Origin: Absidia repens
Taxonomy: Eukaryota > Mucoromycota > Mucoromycetes > Mucorales > Cunninghamellaceae
NCBI GenBank assembly: GCA_002105175.1
Contig: MCGE01000012.1
Span: 372,001-436,000, forward strand
Length of the DNA: 64,000 bases
Direction: 5' to 3'
In this document: positions 50,301 through 63,424 of the stretch, one piece after another
Position numbering within the stretch: position 1 is the first letter of the stretch
How the letters are laid out: every line of letters starts with the position of its first letter
Program-made: the position numbers and the translations under genes
Notes under the pieces: model-generated
Seen by the model: the letters and a program-made list of their open reading frames with translations, nothing else
Databases searched by the model: none
Told to the model about the DNA's origin: nothing

Positions 50301-52631
50301 TGGCAGTGCCTAAAAAGAAAAGAAAAAACATCAGTAACAATTTCCATAATTTGAAGGCTATGATTATTGTTATTTTACCCTGAAGGAAGGAACAAACTTT
50401 GAAATTTCCTGTTGCCAGTTGTGCAATGTAGATGCAGGAGCAATAACCAAAAATGGACCCCAAATATTGTGAACTTCTGCCAAGTAGGCCATGAGCGATA
50501 TCGACTGGACGGTCTATGGAAAACAAAAACTGTGAGCATATCATTTATTTGCGCATCCTCGGCTACCTTTTTCGTTCATTTTTTTACCTTTCCAAGACCC
50601 ATTTCATCGGCCAAAATCCCATTGATGCCTTGCTCATACAAATTGGCGAGCCAATTTAAGCCTTTGAGCTGATAGCTTTTCAACTGACACATAAGAATAC
50701 TTGGTTGCTTGACTTCTGGACCGGACCCCATGCTGGATGGTTCTTGGAAGTTCATGGTATCCACTATAGCCCATGCAAAAAAGAAAACAAAGGTAAATAA
50801 AAAAAAAAAAAACTTGAAAACGTATTTGATTTATATTACATTGATCTTGCATATTGACATCGCTTGGACCATTGGCATCCATACGCCGTTGTTTAGCACC
50901 TTCATCGAAAGCCTTGGTTTGTTCCCGTTGTTTGGCCAATGCATTCTGGGCACTAATGCGAGCATGTTCCTTGAGTTTGTCTTCATCGTCTAATAAAACA
51001 GCAGTTTTGTTTATTCGACGTCTACTTTCAGCAGCTTTTTTGAATGTATTTCTTTTTTCCTACCTTCATCGAAATCGACTTCGCCCATTTGATCGTCAGT
51101 ATTCGCCGTGATATCAATATCCATAGATTCATCATTGTTGCCATCATGAGAAGGTGTTGGTTCATCTTCAGTTTGTGGTACTGTGTCGTCGTCTTCCGTC
51201 ACATCCTTATTGATTTTTCGTCCAATGAAGTGACTATAAAGTTCAGTTTGTGTGATCAAAAAGTTGAGTTTCCTTGCTTGTCGTTGAGCTTCACGTCGTT
51301 CTTCTTCTTGTCGCAATCGTTCCAATGCTTCCCGTTCCGCCTTTTTACGCAATTCCCTTTCTTCTTTTTCGTTCTTCTTCCAGAATATCAGCATCTAATG
51401 ATAAACAGTAAAATATATCAGATTTCATCTTTCGTTCTCTCCTTTTTTTTAAAAAAAAAAAAACTTATTCCTATGCTTACTTCTTTTTGTGCCCGTTTTG
51501 CCTTTAATTGGATATCCTTGGTAGCTCTACCACCTTTCGTAGCGGCCCGTTTGGCTTCTTTCTGACAATACTGAGCTAGTTTCTTACAGTTGCCAGCCCG
51601 GGTTGCTTGCACTCGAGTTATAATACGAGCCATCTAAAAAGTAGAGTATAAGGGGAGATTGAGTATGAGGGACATATTTTTCTTTCAGATGAAGATCTTA
51701 CCCTTGGAATATCAGTACGAGCAATATCCAACCAAATTCGTTTTCGTTCAGCTTCCATTTTATTTGGAGAGATCGATTTGACCTTAGCAGGATCCAAAAA
51801 GTCCAGTTCACCAAGAGTATCATCAACATCCGACGAATCTGGGGAGCCATATTCTTCCATGTCCGAGTGATGGTGGTGGTGGTGACCGTGGGTATGATAA
51901 TGCAAAAGTTTTCTTTGTCCTTTTTTCAATATACGATGGAGACCATGGTGGCGCCTTTCTTTAAAGCGATCCTTTTCTTGTTTCACCTTGTGTAATAGTG
52001 CTGATGGTATTTCCAATCCGCCGCGAAGTTTCCACATATCATTGCCGTATCGCTTTTCGTAAAGTTGTTCCAAATGCTCTTTCATTTTCTTTTGCCGTCG
52101 CTATATAAAAAATGAAGTACAAAAGTTTTAGATTCTATACCAGCAAATCAACCCCATCATCCGCGTCCAGACACATACACCATTTTTTCTTTTCAATGTA
52201 TTACCGTTCTTTTAAATTCATAAGCATCAATAGCAGCTTTCTTCCGTCTATGGACATTGAGCATGTATTCCACCATGGCGTGCTTGTGCTCTTCCAAAAG
52301 TTCCTTGTCGTCGTCAGTATCCTCGTCATCATTGCCCTTGTAGCCATTGCCTTCATCATCATCATCATCATCATCATCGTTGTCATCGTCGTCGTCGTCT
52401 GAGAGATGAAGATCACGTCCATTGTTGTATTTGGAAGTCTTCCATTTCAGTAAAGCAGTTTGCATACCACCATTTTCTTCATTATCGCTGACATCGTCCA
52501 TCAAGGATATTTCACTGACATCATCCTCCAAGGGTGCACTTTGACAATGACCTGCATTTGATTTGTTGTTGTTGTATGAGATCCCGGTAGGAGTCGACGT
52601 ATTTCCATTTCCAACATATACTATCGTTCAA

Positions 52632-52664
<33 letters not shown>

Positions 52665-53705
52665 TGAGAAGCGGAGAATACTAATGTTAAATTTTGGGTG
52701 ATCATGTCCTACCATTTTTTGGTTGAAGGAGGTGATCCTGGCCGCTGATCAGAGCAATATCTTCAGAGTCAGTATCAGAATCGGTTGTGTTGTTGGTAGG
52801 TTTGTCTTCGGTACCAGAGTTGAGTAAGTTTCCAATACCATTTTGAGATACTGTATTCGTTGTGTAATCATGACGCTGTTGGTATGTTTGGTGTGTATTG
52901 ATGGACTCAAAGTAGGGTTGTCCTTCCGAGACAGGTTGTGAGTTATTGGACGTAGTGGCTGTGAAAGGTACGGAGGAAGATGGAGGAACATATGAAGAAG
53001 AGCCAGAGTCGGATAAAAGTTGTGAGATGGACATGGCAGGCGAAGATGCTTTGCTGTGTTCAAGATAACTTCCGTTTCCAGTAGGTGATATCTAAGTTAA
53101 TATACATGCAGAAGGCTGATTAGTGAACTAATCTCTTTTTAACGATATAGTGAGCCCCTTACCTGATTCTCTTCATTGGAGATATTGTTGCGATTGGAAT
53201 CATAGGGAGGATAAGATGACGTGGAAGTACTGGGTGATGTTTGTCCAGGTTGTTGTAAAGAGTTTCGTTCTGGAGTGAAGGAAGTCTATTATAAAGTGAG
53301 TTAGTGATCCTATCGGTGGTTTTCTGAAAGTGCTCGAAGTCAGCATGATTTATTCCTTACTAGAACATGATTCCTATCAGGTGAGCCTTCAGTCCAAGAG
53401 TTGATTGACGAGTTATGCTGTTGCGAATAACTCGCTGGAGAAGACTGACGTGCATAAAGAGGATCACTTGAATAAAAAGATGGCGCGTTCTGTGAGTTAG
53501 AAGATGGGCGTCTGTTGTTTGAATCCCAGTGTTCAGGAGACGAAGCGAAGGTATGATAACCAGATGACTGTTGAAAATCTTGTGATTGTTGTTGTTGCTG
53601 TTGCTGTTGCTGTTGCTCTTGCTGTTGCTGCTGTGAACCAATTCTATGATCTTCAGGTGAAAGTGCTGGTCGATGAGGAGAGTGATTGGGCTGGTCAAAC
53701 GACAT
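47319..53705 (-). CDS. ino80: INO80 chromatin-remodelling ATPase
   Basis: Eighteen exons, complement(47319..47644, 47722..48264, 48366..48769, 48846..48999, 49089..49377, 49497..49864, 49942..50110, 50193..50309, 50379..50513, 50588..50763, 50840..50989, 51064..51394, 51481..51633, 51702..52100, 52205..52620, 52713..53091, 53163..53285, 53361..53705), 1658 aa; all phases close. N-terminus is disordered with polyQ and acidic tracts ([11 protein letters not shown]). The DBINO domain diagnostic of Ino80 (about 535-670) reads [17 protein letters not shown].. and [15 protein letters not shown]. The ATPase has [21 protein letters not shown] (split by an intron), [22 protein letters not shown], then [15 protein letters not shown] and [17 protein letters not shown]. 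The long insert between the lobes is typical of Ino80. The tail is Ser-rich and basic. Acts in the nucleus on H2A.Z nucleosomes, repair and transcription. Divergent from the GCLM-like gene. Confidence 0.96.
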
Positions 53706-54732
53706 TATAGGTTTGACGTATAAAAAATTCGATAAAAACAAAGGAAAAAGAAAAAAGAAAAATGGAATAAAGAAACCGGAGAGATGAGGGCTTCAGCCGT
53801 AGTTTTAATATTTTTTTTTATTATTCAGTCCACGTTATCAATAAACGAAGAGAAAAAAAAAGCTCCTCCCTCTTTGAACCAAAGTCACTTTTGACGCCGC
53901 GATCAAGCTCATACATATGCTCGATTCTTAATGACTGTATTGAAGCGGCACATGACCAGAATACAAATAAGTTTTTCTCCAAAAAAAATCAGTTTTCTTT
54001 ATTTTATTTTATTTTTTTTTTCTTTATCACAGTATATATTCTATTAGAGATCAGATCTATGAGTGATGTAACATGATTTGCTTTATTTCATTTCTTTACA
54101 GCCAGATTTGGTGGAGAAGTCAATGACACCTTTATTTACTAATAAATTTGGGAGTCCGGCTGTCCAGCGTATGAATTTCATCCATAAAAATCTACGTTGT
54201 TAGGTACTATTTAAATCACCGCTTCAACTTGTTTTATTTGGAATGAATATTTCACCAAGAGCATGATGTAGAATTCTGTAATAATACTTAAGATTGCAAC
54301 TCTAACAAGTGGAATAGAACGGCGGGTTGTGGTGTTCATTCAGGGGTGGTTGACCTTACCCCCGTGATCCACGCTTTTTCCTCTTTTGTCTGTCTTAAAT
54401 TGTGTAACATCATATTTTTGTCCAGGAAACCTGCCTTGGTTCAATCATTAGTCTCATCCAATGCAATACAATATCAACAATATTATAGGTGTCCTCGCAA
54501 TGTATCATCACCAAGAGCAAGAAACAGAATTATATTGTGTGTCATGAAGCGGGGAAATTGAAACACCGCTCATTGTCCCCTTGGAAGTGGGGTGACTGCC
54601 GCCCGATCTGACAAATCCATTTTCGGTGTAGAAAAAAAAAAGCTTTTTTTTTTTTCCTTTTTATCTTTTCATAGGAATCCTTTTTTTTATTATTATTATT
54701 ATTGTTACTATCATTCTTTTTATAGAGACACA
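53706..54732. other. Divergent promoter region between INO80 and the GCLM-like gene
   Basis: About 1 kb, AT-rich with ATTATTATT near 54688-54705. No gene or RNA recognised. Confidence 0.4.
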
Positions 54733-55795
54733 ATGCCTGCACAACAGTTATCATATACTCTCGGGTTACCTGAATTCAAACAACTGGTCCTTTTTACTGG
54801 CAATGTCATGCGCACAAACATTGTGAGACGGTCCAAGTTACGGCAAAAGATGTCTAATATGGAGGTAAGAAAAAGAGAATAGGTATGTGCTAAGAACTAC
54901 AAGCAACTCACCTTTTTTTGGCACTGTTTGGTGTTTATAGCTTCTTCACGCTATTGAAGATACTATCAAGTCTTCTTTACACCGTCAAGATATTCCGTCC
55001 TTCCAATATTTCCCAGACGAATCCTTATTGGAAATACCTGATCTCCGACACAATAGTATCATTTCTATTGATGATCGTGATGATGTGGAAATCACAGGTA
55101 AAACGAATGAAATACTGTTGTTATTTTTTTTTTCAAGGAAATTGACTGATTTGATTTCTTGATATGCATGAAATAGCCAAACTATTTTATACGACCGACT
55201 TTTTATACCCCTCCGATGTGGATGAATCCATCAAGCTCTTACAAAATTTGTTAGGAGTCTCAACTATCGATACATTTGTCCTGTCATCGTCATTATCATC
55301 ATCACCTTCTTTGAAAAAGACATGGAACTCATTGGAACATTATCATCAACAAGGTGTCGTCAAGAAATTAGGCGTGTCAGATTACTCAGAACAACAATTG
55401 GTGGACTTGTTAGAAAACCCAGACTTTACTGTGAAACCATCTGTCAATCAAGTCAATTACAGTTGTTGTGATATCCCTGCTTCTATGATCACTATGGCTA
55501 AACAAAACTGTGTCGATCTTTTGTATACCTTCGATAGCAAAAGTAAGAATAATTGTTGGAAAAAAAAGCAAAAAAAAAAAAAAAAAAAATTGTCTTACTA
55601 AATGTTTTATATATTCTAGATATATTGTCAAGGCAGGAATTATCAAATTTGGTACAAAATACTGGGATGATCAGTGAAAAGAAATCAATGGCTCCCCGAT
55701 GGGTTTTGAAATATGATGTTTTTGTCAAGACACGTAGTGTGGTAGTAGACAAAGGTTATATTGTGGTGGGTGATGTGAAATCGAATTCTATTTAG
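54733..55795 (+). CDS. Glutamate-cysteine ligase regulatory (modifier) subunit
   Basis: Aldo/keto-reductase-fold partner that stimulates glutamate-cysteine ligase, the first step of glutathione synthesis. Four exons, join(54733..54864, 54941..55097, 55177..55542, 55620..55795), 276 aa, the size of animal GCLM. Family-like segments: LVLFTGNVMRTN..RRSKLRQKMSNMELLHAIEDTIKS, AKLFYTTDFLYPSDVDESIKLL, a diverged TIDTFVLS strand, NSLEHYHQQGVVKKLGVSDYSEQQLVDLLE (the classic GCLM helix-strand), and KPSVNQVNYSCCDIPASM. The aldo/keto reductase catalytic tetrad is not expected in this subunit. S. cerevisiae has no such subunit. Promoter is shared with or adjacent to that of INO80. Confidence 0.88.
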
Positions 55796-57754
55796 ATAAC
55801 AACAACTGTTCTGTCTCTTTCATTTCATTGTAGTTTTATTAGCATTGCTGTTATTATTATTTTGTTATTTCATCTTTAGATTTAGTTTATTATACATACG
55901 TATTTATTCAATTCATGCTTTTTTATATTACTACTTACTAATAAAGAATTTTGATGATCTTTCTGGCTCTCTCTATTGGCATATATTTACCATTATTCTG
56001 ACTTGAACGGAGAAAGTTGTTGATTCGTCATTAGTGTCATATGTCAATATCAGATATGACAAAGAAACTGTATTATATATATAAGCTAACTACTGCTCTT
56101 TTATGCATTCCGTATTACATATAGAAATCAAACTATTGACAAGTATCATGATGCCATTGTGTTACAGTAAAGCTGTATTCATGTGAATGAAACCTTTATG
56201 TATATATTTGTATACTGTCCGTGACTAATCAACTTTTTTTTTTTTTTACCCAACCGATTACCTATTCTCTACAAAGAAATTCCTTTTGGACCCTGCTTTT
56301 CAATCCACTCCTGTCAAATTCCACCCTTCGATGTATTATTCTTTATATACAGGTAGTTAGTCAAAACGTATGAGGTATGGTAAGTCAAAAAAAAAAAAAA
56401 AAAAAGTGGAACTATAACATTATTGGACATTTTCACCAAGGTGATTACAGCGTAGGGTCAATAGGTCTTGTTGATTCACACCAGGGGTGGAACAAACGTG
56501 CAGGAATGATGATCAGATTACAAATTTGCCAAGAGAAAAAAAAATCGTGTATATGTACGAAAGGAGACTGATTATCTTATTTTATTGGTAAAATAGATGT
56601 TTGCCAAGCTTTGAAGGGTGATATTGAATGTTCTATCAAGTAAGCAAAATGCTCTTTATTTCATATTTTTGGAAGGAAATCAAAACAGGTAAATGACATG
56701 ATAAGTTGATTTGTATGCCAAGAAAACAAGGGATGGACCGAAAAGAAAACAAATAAGAAAAGGAATAGGGGGCAAAGGCGCGAATTGGAAAGGGGACAAT
56801 GATTGACCTTCTCATTAGAAACCGGCAAATTTTGGATTGACATATATGCATGTATCATATTTATAGGCTTTAACTTTGTGGAGGCATTAAGGACAGTGAT
56901 TTACCCCATTTGTAAGTCAGCTCGGGTCATAGCAGCTTATAATCTAGTCAAGGTATTAATATATTTAATAAATTATCATGCGTATTCAACATAGTGTTTT
57001 GTTTATATTTACATAAATTTTGGATGTTTATGGCAACAAAATGTATCGCCAAAGGTTATGGGGATATTTAAATGTTTTATGTGATTGAAAGCTGACTTTT
57101 TTAAGCACAGGGCACCTTCTCGTAACGGCAATTAGGCAGGTTGATCTACCAAGGTGGCATAGACTAGACTCAATAATATTTCTATTTATTTATTATTTAG
57201 TTTTAGAATTTATATATGATTGATAGTTCATATCAAATAAAGACGCTTTCTTTTTATTTACTCTAATGTTTTGTTGTTTGTCCATTTTTACTAGCCTTGA
57301 CTATAATAGACTGCACCTTTGTGTGTGATTTATTCCTCGGGATAAAAGCTCCTTTAAGGTTTGACCTCCTGTCGTCTGCATCCAGAAGCAAGCCACACTA
57401 ATTCCGGTCAGATTCATTTTTCTGTTTTACTACAGAACGAGACACAGAGCGTGGATGATCTTTCTGTTCTTTTGTTTCTTTTAGGGAGAATAGGATTCAA
57501 TAAAGGATAATATGTTCTGTGGTTATTGTTGGGTTCAAAGGGGGGAGGGAAATGAAAAAAAAAAAAAAATAGGGGCCACACACTTAGAAAGTGAATGCAT
57601 GAAGCGGTGATTCGAATTTCTGTTAGAGCGCTCATAGAAAAAAAGGGGGCGTCAAAATAACGATATAAACATTTGTTTAACTCTTTTTGTTTTGTTTTCC
57701 TTTTCTTTTATCTTTATTTTTTTATTCGAATAAAATAAAAATTACATTTACAAC
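55796..57754. other. 2 kb intergenic region
   Basis: 3' flank of the GCLM-like gene (AATAAAG near 55941) and the isocitrate lyase promoter (ATATAAAC near 57662). Short A-rich open frames near 56377 and 57414 look random. Confidence 0.45.
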
Positions 57755-57998
57755 ATGAGTGATCAAGAAGAACGTCAATTCCTTCAAGAAGTAGAACAAG
57801 TCAAGAAGTGGTGGGCATCTCCTCGTTTTGATATTGTCCATCGTCCATATACAGCGGAACAAATTGTTAGCAAGCGTGGTGAATTCCCTACCGACTATCG
57901 CTCTAATGAACAAGCTAAAAAGCTTTGGCAGATTCTTCAACGTAACAAGTCTACTGGTGGAACTAGCCACACCTTTGGTGCATTAGATCCTGTCCAGG

Positions 57999-58032
<34 letters not shown>

Positions 58033-59817
58033 CGAAAAAAAAAAGTAGAATGTCATGGGTTATATGGCGCTTTATTCACTCTTTACTTTATAGGTAACTC
58101 AAATGGCAAACGCTGGCATTGATACTGTTTATGTTTCTGGTTGGCAATGCTCTTCCACTGCCTCCTCAAGCAACGAACCTGGCCCTGATCTTGCTGATTA
58201 CCCCATGGACACGGTGCCCAATAAGGTTGAACACCTCTTTATGGCCCAGCTCTTCCATGATCGTAAACAACGTGAAGAACGTCTGCGTATGACTGCTGCC
58301 GAACGTGCTAAAACTCCCAAGATTGACTACTTCAATCCTCTTATTGCTGATGGTGATACTGGGGTAAGCTACTTGACTGAAATGGATTAGTGATAAAGTT
58401 GCTATCTGTTTATCGTTTGTGTTTATTTACTTTTTATTATTATTATTTTGTTTATCTTTTACGAACATATAGCATGGTGGTGTCACAGCTGTGATGAAGT
58501 TAACCAAGATGATGGTTGAACGTGGTGCTGCAGGGATGCATGGTAAGTTTTGAAAATAGGATTTTTATTTATTCAGCCGGATGCAACTAGTACATTTATA
58601 CTTTTTATCGTGATTTTCAACAATTTAGTGGAAGATCAATCTCCCAGCACCAAAAAGTGTGGTCATATGGCTGGCAAGGTCCTGGTCCCTATCGCCGAGC
58701 ATATCAATCGTTTGGTTGCTATGCGTGTCCAATATGATATCATGGGTGTTGAAAATATTGTGGTGGCACGTACTGATGCAGAAGCGGCAACGTTGCTCAG
58801 CAGCAACATTGATGAACGTGATCATGAATTCTTGGTCGGTGCTACCAACCCTTCCCTGCGTCCTCTTGCTGCTGTGATGGCGGAAGCTGAACGGCAAGGT
58901 AAATCTGGTAGTTCTCTTGCTGCTGTGGAAGCTGAGTGGGTGGCTCAAGCTGGATTGAAGCGGTATGGCAATGCTGTCGCCGATGAGCTCCGACGACAAG
59001 GCAAATCTTCTCAAGCAGAAACCTTCTTAAGCCAGATTCACTTCAAGTCAAACCATGATGCACGTGCTATTGCAAAACAATCTTTTGGTGTGGAGGTCTT
59101 TTGGGATTGGGATACCCCTCGTGTGCGTGAAGGCTTCTATCGTTATGAAGGTGGTACTGAAGCTGCTACGTCCCGCTCAATTGCTTTTGCTCCTTATGCC
59201 GACATGTTATGGATGGAAACAAAGAAGCCTATCTTATCTCAAGCTCAACAATTTGCTAAGGGTGTCTTGGCTGCTTCTCCAAAGTCCCTTTTGTGCTACA
59301 ATCTGTCCCCTTCTTTCAATTGGTAAGTGAAAGCTTAGAAAAAAAATGACTCTCTAATAATGAATGAAGACGATAATTTAATTCACTTTTTTTTTTTTTT
59401 TAATATTTATTTAGGGATGCTGCCGGGCTGACCGACAACGATATGGGTTCATTTGTACGTCAATTAGGTGAAGCAGGATTTGTCTGGCAATTTATCACAT
59501 TAGGTGGTCTTCACGCAAATGCTTTGGCTTCAGGTAACCCATTACATAGAGAAAATTTAAAAATACAGAGCTAACAACTTTCACCGTATTATGTTATTAT
59601 TATTATAGCCACTTTTTCAAGAAGTTTCAAGGCAACTGGCATGCTTGGATACGTATCGACTGTGCAGCGAAAGGAACGTGAAAACGGCGTTGATGTGCTC
59701 CAACATCAAAAATGGTCTGGGGCTAGCTATGTGGATGAATTGATGAAGGTTGTCTCTGGAGGTGTTGCTGCTACTGCTGCCATGGGTGAAGGTGTTACTG
59801 AAGACCAATTCAAATAG
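57755..59817 (+). CDS. Isocitrate lyase
   Basis: Glyoxylate-cycle enzyme: isocitrate to glyoxylate plus succinate, needed for growth on fatty acids, acetate or ethanol. Six exons, join(57755..57997, 58094..58363, 58473..58542, 58629..59322, 59415..59533, 59609..59817), 534 aa, normal for fungal isocitrate lyase. Seen: [56 protein letters not shown] with the catalytic KKCGHM (about 203-208), VARTDAEAA, the fungal/plant insert with [22 protein letters not shown], and [15 protein letters not shown]. The protein ends TEDQFK, with no SKL-type peroxisomal signal, so a cytosolic site or an internal signal is possible. A TA repeat lies in the first intron. AATAAA near 60019. Confidence 0.97.
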
Positions 59818-60449
59818 TTTTAGTATTATAGTGTTTAATTTTATTATTACGATTGGTATTATTCTAGTCTTTATCATTTGTTCTTCCTCCATAAAATCTC
59901 ATCAACCCCCGTCATTATTTACAATATCATTTTCTTTCCCTCTCCTCATTTTTTGAACGCATTATGGGTATATTGTGAAAACGTAGCTTCCCTTTTTGTC
60001 CATGGCTTGTGTTGTACAAATAAACGAATATGACATTTGTTTCATTATGCCTTGTGTTGTTTTACTTATCAATGTTTGGGTGATATTGGTGGGTTCATGG
60101 AAAAACTTTTTTTTTTTTTTTTTTTTTTTTTTCCAGTTACGAAAAGCTCAATTTAAAAAAAATTGAGGCGGGTCGAACTATTTTATGTAGATGTTAGAAT
60201 ACCTTCGACTCGAAGAAAAATTATTTCCCATAATCTTGATTGGAATAAGGGCCAAATTGTGTGAATAAGGATTTGACTGTGAATGTCTGGTTGTTCGGGT
60301 GAGGGATCGAAGAAATTCAATAACAAGGCATTTAACAGAAGAAAAAAACAAACGTTATTCCGGTTAACGCTTTTATTGCTGCTTTTTTTATGCGCCTTTT
60401 ACAACAGCCAATCGCAAACCATTCCTCACGAGAAAACATAGAAGGACAT

Positions 60450-61075
60450 TTAAATTCCGCTGCGTGGTTTTATTTTCATCTTTTTTTTGGGGATCCCATT
60501 TTTTCCCCTCTCCCTTTCTTTTCTTTTTCTTTTACTCTTCTTTTTGTTTTTCTTCACCATTTAACTTTTTTGAGGTTAAAGTGGATTTGTAATAGTGTCA
60601 GGACTAGTTTAGAAGGGGTTTCAGTTCAGGGTTCGCAAGATGCATGGGGAAACCCGTTCATTTTGGATCCAGGATTTTGAACCACCATTAGTTTGGCTTT
60701 TTGAAGCCTTCGTTTTCATCTACAATCTGAATAAAATATATCTCTTTTTGAATACTTCAATTAAAAGTGACCCATTAGTCCCTCCCATGTTTTGTGCAAT
60801 AGATCCTTTTCGCCTCCCCCTTTGAATAGCTTTGACTGTTGTTGATCCGTCAATAAAAAAAATATATATATATATGGCTCTAGTCTTCCTCATGCCTTGC
60901 CCAGTGTATTATACCCCATTTTACAATTACCCCTTTTAGATTAGTGTTCACCATTCTTCAGAACTCTCATTAGCCTTCCTCAGTTTACTTCCATTAGGTC
61001 CCGTGTTACAATGAAATCCGCACCTTTAGTATAGTATTTACCCACTATGGCTTCATAAAAGATGCCTTTTTATGA
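60450..61075 (+). repeat. Dispersed repeat family, copy D
   Basis: AAATTCCGCTGCGTGGTTTTATT, C/T tract, CACCATTTAACTTTTTTGAGG, TAGTGTCAGGACTAGTTTAG, GATGCATGGGGAAACCC, TTCATTTTGGATCCAG, TGAATAAAATATATC, then tail units with CATTAGTCCCTCCCATG, TTTTGTGCAATAGATCC and TTAGATTAGTGTTCACC. Confidence 0.82.
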
Positions 61076-61459
61076 ATTAACAATAATCTGACCCAGTGAA
61101 TAGTGAGAAATGTTTTTGTTGTAATTGTTTTGTGGGTGATTTTATCAAACACCTAGTTTCTAGCTTAGCATTATCAGTTATCCGTAAATCAATGCTGTGT
61201 GGGAGAATGTAAGTCGTCGTTTCATGGATCCACTTTTTCACCCAAAAATACCTAGAGACTGGTTCGTTTGCATTTTTAGGTCACTTTATATAAAATGCAA
61301 CGCCGTTCCTTTTCAACGCTTCATATCAGTAAGCGTGGACCATGATGTGAGTCTATCCTTTTCTATAAAGTATATATCCTCCAGTAGACTGGATATACCC
61401 CAGCGTATTATTTTCATTCTGTATGATTTAATGAAAGAGAATGTAAAATCATAAACAAG

Positions 61460-62000
61460 CGCCATAGGCAACAAAAATATAAAGGGACAATTGTAAATAG
61501 GAAACTAATACACTGTACAAGGAAAGTAATACATGAGAAAGACACCGAATGAATATCTTTTATTAAAACAAAACAACGGCCAACACTTATTAATAGCAGT
61601 GATGGTAGAGAAAGGAGATCTATTACACAAGACATGAATGAGACTAATGGCATATTTTTTCATTGAATCAAATAAAAAAACGGCATATTTTATTTAGATA
61701 TAGGTACAAGCTAAAGACAAACTAATATTAAACCAAGCTAATGAAGGCTCCAAAAAGTCAACTAATGATGTTTCTAAATCCTAGGTCCAAAATGAAAGGG
61801 TTTCCCCATGCATCTTGTAATCCCTGTTCTGAGGCTCCTTCTAAACTAGTCCTAACACTAATCTAAGATCGTCCTAATTTCAGTGAAGTTGAATGGTGAA
61901 GAAAAAAAGAAAATGAAAAGAGAGAGACAGAGCGGGAAAAAAAAAAAAAAAAAAACAGGGAAAAATACTGGGAATAAATAAAAATGCACGTGGGCGGCAT
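61460..62000 (-). repeat. Dispersed repeat family, copy E
   Basis: Minus strand reads GCCGCCCACGTGCATTTTTATT, C/T tract, CACCATTCAACTTCACTG, TTAGTGTTAGGACTAGTTTAG, GATGCATGGGGAAACCC, TTCATTTTGGACCTAG, ATTAGTTGACTTTTTGG, with tail units including CATTAGTCTCATTCATG. It faces copy D tail to tail. Confidence 0.82.
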
Positions 62001-62274
62001 TTCAAAACGTTGGCCTGTGTGAAGATTAGGTGTAAAAGTAATTAGAATCAACAAAATAGATGATATAGCAGATATGGTTTTTATTAACTAAAATAATGGA
62101 AGGATCCATATATAAATTGGGAGTGTGGAAAAAGGAGGTTAGAATATTTGAAGATACCGGGATGGGATTATGGGATGGAGAAAAATGTCATACTTGCTCT
62201 TGTCAATTCAGTGCTTACCAATACTATACCAATATCTTTTCGGAAAAGTACCACTTCCAGGTATTGGTACTAGT

Positions 62275-62312
<38 letters not shown>

Positions 62313-62649
62313 CCATTGATTTCATTTACATTAAAATAATTTAGATATAGAGTAGTTGTAGTAAAACAAATAAAATAATTAATACTAGAGGGTTTAAAAA
62401 AACCAGGAATCGAAACCAAATAGAAATCTGGTTTTGATATTGGCTCAAATCAAACTGACTGGATTTGGCTTGAGTTCAAAACAAAAAACCAAACCATTTT
62501 TTTTTTTTTAAGGAGTATATTGTAAAGAGTAAAAAAAAAAAAATAAGAATCATAGTGGACAAAAGAAAATAGATAAGCAAAGTAAATGATGACCAATCTA
62601 AGTTTTACTTTATCGTTCTCTTTCTATTTTTCTGCAAGCGCAATCCTAA

Positions 62650-62710
62650 AAAGTTCTGGTGCTCACTCTATAAAAAATAAAAACCTACAAAAACAAATTC
62701 CAGTTACGTT
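62650..62710 (+). repeat. Direct repeat, left copy
   Basis: AAAGTTCTGGTGCTCACT followed after about 15 nt by AAAACCTACAAAAACA and ATTCCAGTT. The same two blocks occur again at 63425-63445 and 63585-63612, there separated by about 140 nt. Confidence 0.65.
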
Positions 62711-62879
62711 TTAGTGGATTTACCACACTTGTTAGAGTCTCTCTAAGAGCCGGTCCAGCCAGTCTGGGTGCGATTTCCACCGCATGGTCTTTTTCCAGCC
62801 AAAAAAAAAAAAAAAAAAAATCCAGTTACGACCTGTAACCAACATTAACTGTGTCGAGGATCGGCCTGAGTCCGCTCCC

Positions 62880-62932
62880 AACAACAACATCAACAACATC
62901 AACATCAACATCAACAACATCAACATCAATAA
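62880..62932 (+). repeat. CAACATC/CAACAACATC simple repeat
   Basis: Irregular array of CAACAACATC and AACATC units. Confidence 0.85.
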
Positions 62933-62967
62933 GCTCCTTAAGTTTTTTGTTTATTGTTACACATTAC

Positions 62968-63050
62968 CCCAGCGTCTTTTTTCAACCGTCGTATTTTTTA
63001 CCCCGATGTCTTTTTTCAACCGTCGTATTTTTTACACCGGCGTCTTTTTT
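62968..63050 (+). repeat. Minisatellite of ~33-nt units
   Basis: Two nearly identical units built on GTCTTTTTTCAACCGTCGTA and a third partial unit (CACCGGCGTCTTTTTT). Confidence 0.85.
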
Positions 63051-63334
63051 AGCCCATTTTAAAATTTTATTTCTATATATATATATCCCACTTTTTTTCA
63101 ATTCTCTTTTTTCCTTAGTTCTTATCTTCGTTATATTTACTCAACCTTTTTTATAAAATTCAGTACAAAGGTTTTTTAACCACCAAATCACTGTCTTATT
63201 TTTATTTTGTTTCTATCGTCTATATAGAAACTTTCTTTTATTTTTTGTGACTACAAGTCCTCTTTTTATTTTATTTTTACTGTGTGTTATACACTATATT
63301 TTTATTGAACCAACAAAGGTCAATACTTTTCTTT

Positions 63335-63382
63335 TTTATTTTATTTTACTTTTCCAAGTTTATTTTATTTTACTTTTCCAAG
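63335..63382 (+). repeat. Perfect 24-nt tandem duplication
   Basis: TTTATTTTATTTTAC plus TTTTCCAAG repeated twice without change. Confidence 0.9.
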
Positions 63383-63424
63383 TTTATTTTTTATAAACTT
63401 TCTCTACAGTTGGACTTTATCTAC

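Noticed and set aside
54136..54142. TTACTAA, a Yap1-like site upstream of the GCLM-like gene
   Set aside because: About 590 bp upstream in AT-rich DNA, so easily a chance match.
62096..62344. 82-aa open frame ending in poly-lysine
   Set aside because: The lysines come from the 35-nt A run; no homology or splice context.
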